Positions 13,601 through 25,600 of a stretch of DNA of 64,000 bases are shown here, piece after piece. The stretch comes from Sabellastarte sp. h YS-2021 (Eukaryota; Annelida; Polychaeta; Sabellida; Sabellidae). Position numbers and translations under genes: made by a program. The notes under the pieces are model-generated. The model did no database searches. It worked only from the letters and a program-made list of their open reading frames with translations, and was not told where the DNA came from. Each line of letters begins with the position of its first letter. Position 1 is the stretch's first letter. The stretch spans positions 89,804,706 through 89,868,705 of the forward strand of contig OZ024934.1 in assembly GCA_964017235.1 (NCBI GenBank), in the 5' to 3' direction.

Positions 13601-16600
13601 TTTTAGAGATAATTCGCATTTACTCATTTTGAGTAGGTGAGTAATTAGCTATGGGTCTGAAACTTCACCAAGTGAAAGCTCTCCCAAAAGTAGGTGAATG
13701 ATTAATTTGAGAAAAATTGGCTATCTGCAATACTTTTAGAGATAATTCGCATTTACTCATTTTGAGTAGGTGAGTAATTAGCTATGGGTCTGAAACTTCA
13801 CAGAGTGAAAGCTCTCCCAAAAGTAGGTGAATGAGTTATTTGAGAAAAATTGGCTATCTGCAATACTTTTAGAGATAATTCGCATTTACTCATTTTGAGT
13901 AGGTGAGTAATTAGCTATGGGTCTGAAACTTCACCAGCTCTCCCAAAAGTAGGTGAATGATTAATTTGACAAAAATTGGCTATCTGCAATACTTTTAGAG
14001 ATAATTCGCATTTACTCATTTTGAGTAGGTGAGTAATTAGCTATGGGTCTGAAACTTCACCAAGTGAAAGCTCTCCCAAAAGTAGGTGAATGAGTTATTT
14101 GAGAAAAATTGGCTATCTGCAATACTTTTAGAGATATTTGGCATTTACTCATTTTGAGTAGGTGAGTAATTAGCTATGGGTCTGAAACTTCACCAAGTGA
14201 AAGCTCTGCCAAAAGTAGGTGAATGAGTTATTTGAGAAAAATTGGCTATCTGCAATACTTTTAGAGATAATTCGCATTTACTCATTTTGAGTAGGTGAGT
14301 AATTAGCTATGGGTCTGAAACTTCACCAAGTGAAAGCTCTCCCAAAAGTAGGTGAATGAGTTATTTGAGAAAAATTGGCTATCTGCAATACTTTTAGAGA
14401 TAATTCGCATTTACTCATTTTCAGTAGGTGAGTAATTAGCTATGGGTCTGAAACTTCACCAAGTGAAAGCTCTGCCAAAAGTAGGTGAATGAGTTATTTG
14501 AGAAAAATTGGCTATCTGCAATACTTTTAGAGATAATTCGCATTTACTCATTTTGAGTAGGTGAGTAATTAGCTATGGGTCTGAAACTTCACAGAGTGAA
14601 AGCTCTCCCAAAAGTAGGTGAATGAGTTATTTGAGAAAAATTGGCTATCTGCAATACTTTTAGAGATAATTCTCATTTACTCATTTTGAGTAGGTGAGTA
14701 ATTAGCTATGGGTCTGAAACTTCACCAAGTGAAAGCTCTCCCAAAAGTAGGTGAATGATTAATTTGACAAAAATTGGCTATCTGCAATACTTTTAGAGAT
14801 AATTCGCATTTACTCATTTTGAGTAGGTGAGTAATTAGCTATGGGTCTGAAACTTCACCAAGTGAAAGCTCTCCCAAAAGTAGGTGAATGAGTTATTTGA
14901 GAAAAATTGGCTATCTGCAATACTTTTAGAGATAATTCGCATTTACTCATTTTGAGTAGGTGAGTAATTAGCTATGGGTCTGAAACTTCACCAAGTGAAA
15001 GCTCTCCCAAAAGTAGGTGAATGATTTATTTGAGAAAAATTGGCTATCTGCAATACTTTTAGAGATAATTTGCATTTACTCATTTTGAGTAGGTGAGTAA
15101 TTAGCTATGGGTCTGAAAATTCGAAAATTCAAAATAGCCGCCATTTTTTGCGAGAAATTTTTTGTTTGAAAATTGGCATGGCTACTCTGCAGAGATACCC
15201 TGCAGGTCAAAAATTTCGTCGAAATCGCTCTATCTAGCAGGGTTTTCGAGATATAAGCATTTTTATGTTTTGCAATTTTTGCGAAAAATTCGAAAATTCA
15301 AAATGGCCGCCATTTTTGGCGAGACAAATTTTTTTTGAAAATTGGCATGGCTACTCTGCAGATATACCCTGTGGGTCAAAAATTTCGTCGAAATCGCTCT
15401 ATCTAGCAGGGTTTTCGAGATATAAGCATTTTTATGTTTTGCAATTTTTGCGAAAAATTCGAAAATTCAAAATGGCCGCCATTTTTGGCGAGACAAATTT
15501 TTTTTCAAAATTGGGATAACTACTCTGCAGAGATACCCTGCGGGTCAAAAATTTCGTCGAAATCGCTCTATCTAGCACGGTTTTCGAGATACAAGCATTT
15601 TTGTGTTTTGCAATTTTTGCAAAAATTTCGAAAATTCAAAATGGCCGCCATTTTTGGCGAGACAAAAATTTTTTCAAAATTGGGATAACTACTCTGCAGA
15701 GATACCCTGCGGGTCAAAAATTTCGTCGAAATCGCTCTATCTAGCACGGTTTTCGAGATATAAGCATTTTTGTGTTTTGCAATTTTTGCGAAAATTTCGA
15801 AAATTCAAAATGGCCGCCATTTTGGGCGAGAGAAAAATTTTTTGAAAATTGGGAAAACTACTCTGCAGAGATACCCTGTGGGTCAAAAATTTCGTCGAAA
15901 TCGCTCTATCTAGCACGGTTTTCGAGATATAAGCATTTTTGTGTTTTCCTTATTTGGAAAATTCGTAATGATTAATTAATCATTAATTACTCGGCCATTT
16001 CTTGACCAATCAATGCCAAAATCTAATGATTTCCAGATTTTAATAGAATGAATGTATTTGCCAAGTTTCAGGTGAATTGATAAAATTCCTTTCAAGTTAT
16101 CATCCGGACAAGCTTCCCCATCGAAAAAAGACATTTTTGGTCATGTGACCTCTCTGATTGGTTGAAATGTCACTGCAGTATATTCAAAAAAATTCCCCAA
16201 GGCTACTGCCTAAACCTGCCAAATTTGAAAAGAATCCGCCTAACGGTTACAGAGTTATAAGGAAAACAAAATGCGGAGCCGGCGGAGCCGCCGGAGCCGG
16301 CGGAGCCTGAAGCTCTCCCATACACAAACAAGCGTCCCTTGCGGGACGCTTAATAAATTTTTCCTTATGCCCCATAATAAGCTCTAGGTTACAATGAAGT
16401 CATGTTGTGAAAGAATTGTATAAAATACTTTGAAACTGCATTGATTTTGTGGTACACTGATATACTATTTTCAAAACTGATTTCTGACCAATGATCAAAT
16501 GGCCAGTGGTCAAAGTAAGCATTTTACGTCCCATTTAAACAGCTTGGGTTACATTAGGACAGGGCCTCAGTAATACCACTTGTGGGAGTCAAAGCTGTTG

Positions 16601-19600
16601 ATAACATTTCAGTGCATTTTTTCTTCTTCTGTATTTTACAGGGTGGTGACTGTGTTGAGTTTTATGTCTTTGGGTAGACTTTGTATTTCTTCCTCTAAAA
16701 TTGATACCTTTTTAACAAATCACCCAGAATATGGGTTTTCACTGCATTCTGAGTTGTCTTGTGGGAAGATATGTCACTTTAAATGGTCAAATTGAGCATG
16801 AAGAATACATAACGTTTAAAGAGGAAATGGAATATTCTTGCAATCCCTTAATGTAATTTTATTTAGAATTTCTTATAACTTTGAACTCGGGCCCCATTCA
16901 AAAACCTATCAGGATTGTAAAACTAAATCAAATCACCATGTATATGGGTTTTCACTGCATTCTGAGTTGTCTTGTGGGAAGATATGTCACTTTAAATGGT
17001 CAAATTGAGCATAAAGAATACACAACGTTTAAAGAAGAAATGGACTATTCTTGCAATCCCTTAATGTAATTTTATTCAGAATTTTAAATAAATATAAAAA
17101 AATCAAATACTTCCTAAAAATAAGTGATCAGGATAAATGGATTAAAGGTACTCTTTTCTTATAGCTTTGAACTCGGGGCCCCATTCAAAAACCTATCAGG
17201 ATTGTAAAACTAAAGGCTTATTTCCTTTATAGAAATAATCAGGATCAAATAATAAAACATTATGTCTCTTTAATTACCTTTCGGCATTTAATTTCAAAGA
17301 CAGAAGTATGTGACTGAACTACTGTAACTCAGATGAGAAATACCTACTCAGGATTGCAAGACTAATGCTTTATTTCCCTTATAACTATAACTTACACCAC
17401 AATATCCCCTTCAACAAGACTTAAGGGGACTCAATTTTCCATCCGCATAACTTTGGGGTGGTCAGTTTTCCATTGCCCACTATTGGCAGTACTACTGATG
17501 ACATATCTAATTTACATACAACAGAGAACACCTGTCCACCATTCGTACCTTTGGTTTTTTTTCTCCACTGGCTTCATTCGCAGGCTTTTCCTTTCTTAAC
17601 ACAGGTTTTTCCACTTTTTCTGTAAAAACATAACAGTTCAATACTAAAATATAATCAATGTTATCTGACATTCTATTATCCAAATTTGAAAATTTTATCA
17701 ACTCAATTCAACTGTCCTAAATTCCTATTTCCCCTACTTCTTGATAGTATGAAAAATCTGTTCTCATTTATGACTTCTTTAGTGTCCCATCTCAATGTTG
17801 ACTGTAATCCAACTCTGGTCCATCCAATACAACTTTCTGCAGCAATAGGAATGCCCAACACACACCTTCTCATTCATTCATCATGTGACCAAAAAGTCTG
17901 TTGATTTAAACTTCTCACCTTTTTCTGGTGGAGGGAACGCCTCTATAAGGGCCTCGTCATCCTCACTGTCAGAAGACCCCATCTCCATGTCAACTAACTC
18001 CATCTCCCCGCCCTCATCTCCGTACTCCTCTAGTCCAGGTATCGTTGGCCTGCCGTTAGGCTGCTTACTCTCCCCACCACTCAAAGCCTGGTCATTTGGC
18101 AGGGGCGGGGGTGGCAGTGGTACCTGCACACAATACAAACAACTGGAACTTATAATACAGTATGTTAATGGGGAAATTGTTTATCTATAATGGCGATATT
18201 TCTGGTTTTGGACAGGGTTGCAAATATTGAAGTCTTATGATGGATATCAATATTACCATAATAGGTAAAACTGTAAACTTACACCACAAATATTTGAAGC
18301 AAAGCCTAAATCTGAAAAATTTTATACTTTTATCTCGGGTTTTTGTAATTTTCAATACATTTTCCATAATAACTGCAATGTTTTGTTTTGGGAAGCTTTC
18401 CTTCCTGTTAGCAATTAGGGATATGGCAGAACATGTTTTTGGTATTTTGGATTTGAACTATTTGGTAGACAATATCACCCCCTCCCCCTCACATTCAATA
18501 TCGACACACAGCCAATTTACCCACTACAGTATACTGGGTTTGTGCACTATATTTAGAGTACTGGGATTTTGTACAATATACATAATATTGGGCTCCTTTA
18601 AAATACACTATTGGGATCCTCTTTATAATACATATTATTAGTAATGCTGCGACGATGTTTGAAGAAGTTCGAGAGTTCGCTCGTTTACTGCCCTGATTTC
18701 GGAGTTTGGTTCAAAACGTCTGAAATTCGGACTTTGCAAAGCATTTAGAAATCCCCAACATCACACCACATCCCAACGGATCCTATTTTCGCCCATCTAT
18801 AAAACTTGTTTCTTTTATGAAAATTTGACAGAATTTATTTTAAAAATATATGGATTTTATATTTTTGCTGTATTTTCAATAAAGTGACAAGATTTTATGT
18901 GAGATTTCTGCGTTTTAACTGGTTTTGAAAATGTTGTTTCAGAATCGAACTAGACCGAAGTTCGCTAGCTTGTATAGATACCAAACATCGAACCCGATAT
19001 TCGAAGCGATTTCACAGCACTAATTATTAGGCAGCACTTGTACAACTGTTAGCCAGTATGTCTTACCTTGAACACATCATCATTAACAGGGTGGGGGAAG
19101 GGTGGTGGCGGCTGGGTCACAGTACTGGGCACACTCAATGCAGGGGGAGGAGGGCTGGACAATTCACCGCCCTTCTTATTGTCTTTAGGGCCCGTTATCT
19201 GAGCCAGTTTGGCCTGAAAAGGACACAGAATATCATATACTCTGGTGCATAACTAAACTTAAAGCTTTCATTAATATGAGAGTACTGTGGCCTGAAAGTA
19301 CATTGGAAAAGTTTGGAAATCTTGATTTAACATAAATTTCACTAGTACGTTTCACCTGTTATACTCACCTGTGCGTTCAGGATGTTTGAGATCTGCTGCA
19401 TCTCCTGTAGAGCTTTTGGTGGAAGGGGAAGTGGGGTGGACACTGGATTAGCTATGGGGGGTGGAGGACGTGGAGGTTGGGTGGCCATGCTGGGTATAGG
19501 CGGGCGTGCTCGCAAATGTCCCCCCTCCATTGAAACGACTGTCAACTGACGCACCTGTAATATTAAACATAGGGCACTATAATCAACCTGTTTATGTACC

Positions 19601-22600
19601 TGTAATATGAAATAAAATGTTAATGGACACAACTTTAAATGAGCAATAAAATGACTGTCTTCTGATAAAAATGGACAGCATTGAGCAAATTTCCATTGGA
19701 TAAACATTTTCAGCACAATGTAATAATCATTTCAGAATAAGTTTTTCTGTGATGAGAGCAAATCAAAACATACTTGTTACTCAAGATTCTACACTCTGTG
19801 ACACAATATGTCGCCATAACGCAGTAACAAATATTGCTCTGCAAAGCACTGTTTCTTAAACTGTACAGTTTCTAATTTTCCCATAATCTCACAAACCAAA
19901 TTCATGTTGGTACACACTAAAAGCTGGAACATTTATCTCATCCGATATGTTTGTAGTAACTATTTCCAGTCTATTATAAGGTCCATGTTACATCAGAAGA
20001 GGAAGTTTTTCTGTGATTGTAGGAAATCAATAAATAATTGATAGTTCAGATTCTACACTGTAAGCTATACATGGTCAGCATTCAACTAACATGTTTAATA
20101 CTTAAATCCAGGGATTTAAGGTTAGCACAAAAATCAAGGACATACAGTTCCAAAGGTAACTATGTCACCCACTTCAGCATCACACTCAAATACAAAAAAT
20201 GCAAGGATAGCCTCTAAATCTAATCAACCTTTTATGACACTTCAAGATTTTAAACAGCTCATAAAACTGAATGTCATATAGCCAAAGCATGTTTACTTCT
20301 ATAAACGAAGTAATTATGTAAAACCTACACCTACCTGAGTTTCTGGAGTGAGACTTCTTACCACTGTTGTCGTGGTGACCTCGGGCGTTAGCTGGCGCAG
20401 TGTGACTTGGGGTGGTGGTTGCATGCTGGGAATCTCCGGTGCTGGGGGCATTGGAGGTCGGATACCCATACCATCCACAATGAACTCTGGTGGTTGCGGT
20501 TGGGACAGCGTCAAACCCTCAGAACTGACCGGCACTGGTATCCGATGAAGAATGTTAGGGATTCTATGCTGTGAGAATTGTAGCCGGGGCCCTTGACCAG
20601 GCAGCTGGGGCATGCGGTTGAAATGATGTTGTAGCACAGGGTTAATAAGTATCTGCTGACTGGGTAGCTGAGGCAGACCCGTCCTCACTAACCCAGGCTG
20701 TAGGTGCAGGCCTGCAATCTGGTGTGGCTGTAAATACAGTAAATAAAACAGTATCATTAAGAATAATAGGACATTTATATTCCAGATATCCACACTACAC
20801 AAACATGTTATGAAAAATTTGTGATCACCATTTAAGTTCAATTTGTGCAACATCCACCTGCAACATGAACGCAAATTGTAACAAATTTTATTGTAATTTA
20901 ACTTTTTACAAGTTAAATACTTACCTTATCCTCACAAGTGCTTGTTTGGTTTTGTGGAGCAAAAACGTATCGACCGACAAGAATTTTTTAAGGAATATTC
21001 TTGTCACAAGAGGTGACCCCTTTGTCTGCCCATGTCCGCGCTTGCGCAGTAGTCGTTGTCGACAGACGATTGTCGAGAGCTCTTCATTGTATTTTTGGTC
21101 CCCAGAAAACAAATTATGCGGGGAGGTAGGGTGGGTTTATCCTTGTGAGGATAAGGTAAGTATTTAACTTGTAAAAAGTTAAATTACAATAAAATTTGTT
21201 ACATTTTATTGCGTAAAATAGCCTTACCTTATCCTCACAAGTGCTTGAATACAACCATAACAGGTGGAGGGTATTTGTTTTGGCCACACTGTTAGATGAT
21301 TGTCAGACAAGGGGTCACCAAATAAAGCACTTGATAAGAGGATAAGATAAGCTTCCATACGCCACATCTTAGGTTATATATATTACTTCTTCATCACAGA
21401 TAAGTAATTTGCTAACCTCAACAAGAGATCCATGATGTGGTCATCATTGTTGCTGCTGTTGCTGTTGTAGACAATTTTACAACAAATCATATAGCAGTAT
21501 TAACCATCACCCGGTATTGGCCGGAGATGTCTGCATGACTCCCGAAACAAGATGTCATCATCTGACAATGAGAATATCTCCAAGCAGGCAAACTGAACTG
21601 CATAAACTGCAGATATGGGGCCATATGTAAGTCAAGAAAGACATATATCAGTGACACAACACTTGTATAACTGGAGAGAACATAAATATGTGAGTCATAT
21701 CAATAACATGTAAAAATACACAAAAATTGACTACATGCTGAGGTGAATCCACAAGGCCCAATTTGTTCATGGACTGGTCATGGGATTGCCAAGCTACTTC
21801 TTCGAGTAGAATGTAGTAAAGAATTGTGGATCTTCCAATAACAAGAGTTCCATATCTGCTCAGGTAAGATCCCACTCTTGAAAACTAAAGAGGCAGCCAT
21901 GTATCTAATATGTGCCTCAATGTATAGATTCTGAGAATCAGAATTAAAGGACTGGCAATCTAATCATGCATCCAGATTGATCCAGGAAGAGATAGCAGAA
22001 CTCAAGATATCTCCATCCAGCCTTTCTTAAAAGATATGAGCAAGAGATGCTTCACCTCCTTGAAGTACTTGTACTGTCTTGATAGTAACTAAGTACTGTA
22101 AGAGGGCAGAGTGTCACAACATCAGTCCAACGTCAGCTCAAGAAAGGTTTGTGAGCTGGAATGACCACTGGTTTGAGCCATGTGGGGCATTGTAAGCCAA
22201 CTGATTCTTGCTAAAAGGCAGGCGAAGTAGACTTTCCCTTTTTTCCAAGCAGTAGTCCTGTCCAAGAAGGATGTAAGTGCCGTAGGAGGACAACGAAGCA
22301 TGTGTCCAGGCAAGTTGAGTTCAGGAATGATCTAGAGCTGAAGTGACCACTGGAGGCAATCTAGACCAACTGAGGCTAATAGGTCCTTGCTGAAAAGGTA
22401 GGTAGGAGGGAGAACTGTAAACTCCTTCCTATGAGGCTTGTGTCTGAAGAAGCCAAAGTCCCAGAATACACTTCCAATGGCATTGCAACAGTCTTGCAAG
22501 TCAAACTTTTTTAGACTGACCTCCTTTTAAAGGTTAATAAGGAGCCTTTTGTGAAAACCAACAGAAGCAAAGGCAAATCCCTTGATGCTGCACCTCTGTT

Positions 22601-25600
22601 AGCAGTGGGCTTCTCTCTATAACACTTGCAATAGGCCTATAAAGATGCAGGCTTTGGTTCAATTCCTGCACAAAAAATGTAAATGATCAGCTATGGCTGC
22701 TGCAAAGCCAACAATAGTGACAGGTTTCAGATTTTTGCAAGTAAATGGCTCAAAAAATCTGGTATATTTGAGACCGTAGGCTCTGAGATGGCCACCTTAT
22801 TCTGTGGGTACCAGAGCTCAAAATGGCCCATCATGACTCATACATTCCAAGATGAGGGTCCTTGAGATGCCCTAAATCTCTCTATCCCTTGCCCAGAGAA
22901 TGATATAAGAGATTCTGAGTGGTGTTAAGGTGCCAAGCATGAAGGTGCCATTGCAACAGATTTAGATGGTATTTCTGACTGAATGGCTGTTTTTGAGACC
23001 AGTGAAGTAGCTGTAATGGAGGTTTGGTTGAATGACTCACCAGACCCCAAAGCCAATGCATCATGGGCCACCAAGGGGCCACTACAATCATTTTGCACCT
23101 GGTGTTCACTTGTTCAATGACTTTTTGGAATAAGTGATATAGGACAAAAGGCCTAGCAGTCCAGAACCTCCAACAAGATGTTTAATTCATCTATGTTCAG
23201 AGCATTTGCATCCGGGACTGGCACCATAGAATGGAAGTTTGTGACTCATATTGGTGGCAAACATCTCTACCATTGGTATTTGACAAACTATGTAAATCAA
23301 ATAGAATATTAAAGATGAAGACTCTCCTGTCTGTATTATTTCGTTCTTTGTGGAGAGGCTGTCATGACATCTAGGCAACCCTGAATATATCTGGCTCATA
23401 TGAGAATATTTCAAGGATTGCAGTAGGCCAAGATGCAGCATACCTGCATAAAACACCTATTGTTGATTTGTGCCAAACTTGCACGTTGTCTAGAACCATA
23501 AAGGGAGTAAGAACCATTCTGTACATATTACTTTTGTCCCTTCTGTAGGGATCATTGAGTATGACATTTAAGTAACCCCAGAATATTTCTGTCTCTTAAG
23601 AGTATATTTCAAGGATTGTAGTAGGCCAGGATGCGCCAAACCTTTATCCCTTCTGGAGATATGTTGAGTATGACCTTTAAGCAACCAAGAATATGTCTGT
23701 TATGAGTATATTTCAAGGATTGCAGTAGCCCAAGCTGCGCCAAACTAGGAGGTATACGCTCCCCCCCCCCCCCCCCCCCCTGTTTGTTCAGATAACCGAA
23801 CACAGTGGTGTTGTCTGATGCTATCAGAATTCTTTTGTGTGGAATTTGTCTTGAAGGCTTTTAAGGGCTGAACACACTGCCTTCAGCTGTATGACCGTGA
23901 CATGTAATATATACATTTTAACTGTCCAAAAGCCACTGACTGTTCTGCTTTTAGATGGGATCATCAACCCTGGTTTAATGCATCTACAAAAATAAGGGAA
24001 TTGTGCCCCTGTGTATAGAAAGGGCATCCTATTTCCAAGTTTTTGGCATTTCCACCACTGAATATGCTTTTTCAGAAGGATTTGAAACAGGAATTCTCAC
24101 AACTAGTGACTGGAGATATTGCCAGTTGTAGTAGATACCAGTGAAAGGCACACCTACATAACTGACCCATTGGTATAGTCTTTTCCAAAGATGCTCGTAC
24201 CCCTACCTGGGATATAAGCAACCTTGGGGTCGATTGTGATGAGATCTCCATGTCTTGAATAGATTCTCAGGTATTTAATTATCTTGAAGTAGACAGAATT
24301 TTCCTGGTACCAAAATGTAGTGGCAACCTAGGAAATCGATATCATGAAGCCCAGCTGATGAATAATTGGATGAGTGCTTTGGTTTGAACCCAATACTGGT
24401 GTATTTTACGTACACTAAACAACCAGTGATCTAGGTATATGGTAGGGCAGGGTCGGTAGCAGATTTTTCATTTCGGTATCCCGCCAGTGTAAAACCGTAC
24501 CGATTCCGGGATACCGAAAGAAGAAATTGCATTCTAGCATATTCCCAATCGAATATGCCCACCAACCGGAAGTAAGTTTCGCGAAAAGAAAACATTGAAG
24601 TTCTTAAGGAAATCACTATAAAAGTGCTAAAATATGTAAAAATATTGGATAAAAATTTATAATTTCTTCAGATTTGAGGTTTGTTTCTAATACTTTACGT
24701 TTTTTCACAATATTATATGCTGACATTCGAAATACCGGCTGTAAAGTGTCACCACGGTGTTGAAGTGAATTGGTCTCGATACCGAGATACCGGTGTTACC
24801 GACCCTGCCCTAGTATATGGTGAAAGAAATTTCCTGGTACCAAAAAGCAATGGTAACCTAGGAAATCGATATCACGAAGCCCAGTTGATGAAATAATTGG
24901 ACGAGTTCTTTGGTTTGAACCCAATACTGGTGTCTTTATGTACACTTAACAACCAGTGGTCCAGGTATATGGTGAACTCCTATTCCGTGATACTGAAGAA
25001 AGAGTTTTGCCTCTTTACTACTCGCATGATACTGTAGAGGGCTCGCTAACCCGAATTTCATATTGCTTTAAACTGATAGGTTTGACCGTGTACATTAAAC
25101 TAAAGTAGATGTTGAAAATCTTGGTGAGTCGGTACATAGAAGAACGCATCTTTTGTAACCGAATTTCTAATAATTTGTGTCTCCAGTGTAAATGAAGGGA
25201 CAAGCAGGTCTTTAATGACACGGTAAAGGAACCCCACTTGTGGACACCAACCGTTCAAGTCGTAGGTAGAATCACTTCAGGCCACTGGGAACTATCATAA
25301 GTCGTCATTAGCCAAGTTTCTTTACGAAGAATAAACTGCCATGGAAACCAGGAGCCGTATTCACAAAAGGTCTTAGCCAAGTCCTAAGCTTAACTTTTGT
25401 ATAAAAATATAGCCAACTCAAGCCTAATACTCGGCTAAGACCCTTCGTGAATACGATCCCTGGAGTTTTGCAATTCTTGAGTGGATAAATCGCTTTCTTT
25501 TGTAGCATTTAATTGCCAGAAGTGAGCGATATTTACTGCAGCCATGTTTTCCTGTCTGACGTCATCGCTTTGCATTGTGGGTAGTACAGGCATTGGTGAA

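Larger units (their letters stand above)
12518..16356 (+). mobile_element. Helentron-like non-autonomous element, family B (~3.84 kb)
   Basis: Starts ACTAGAGGATCGCTCGC. Near the left end, AAGCGTCCC (12571-12579) recurs as one arm of a terminal hairpin at 16330-16351 (AAGCGTCCC-TTGC-GGGACGCTT). A subterminal inverted repeat whose 3' copy forms a hairpin close to the 3' end, with no target duplication seen, is the architecture described for Helentrons and their non-autonomous relatives. The interior is non-coding: ~169-bp units at the left, a 133-bp array, about five more 169-bp units, then unique DNA and a GGAGCCGGC-rich palindromic stretch. Assignment to Helentron is inference. Confidence 0.6.

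Noticed and set aside
15265..15975. Serial overlapping open frames with [21 protein letters not shown] starts
   Set aside because: They are copies of the 169-bp tandem unit; the frame shifts from unit to unit and ends at the array edge.
17881..18641. Plus-strand open frames at 17885 and 18237
   Set aside because: The first is a shadow of PHRF1 exon 20; the second is AT-rich intron sequence with a low-complexity tail of repeated ACTGGGTTT-like phrases.
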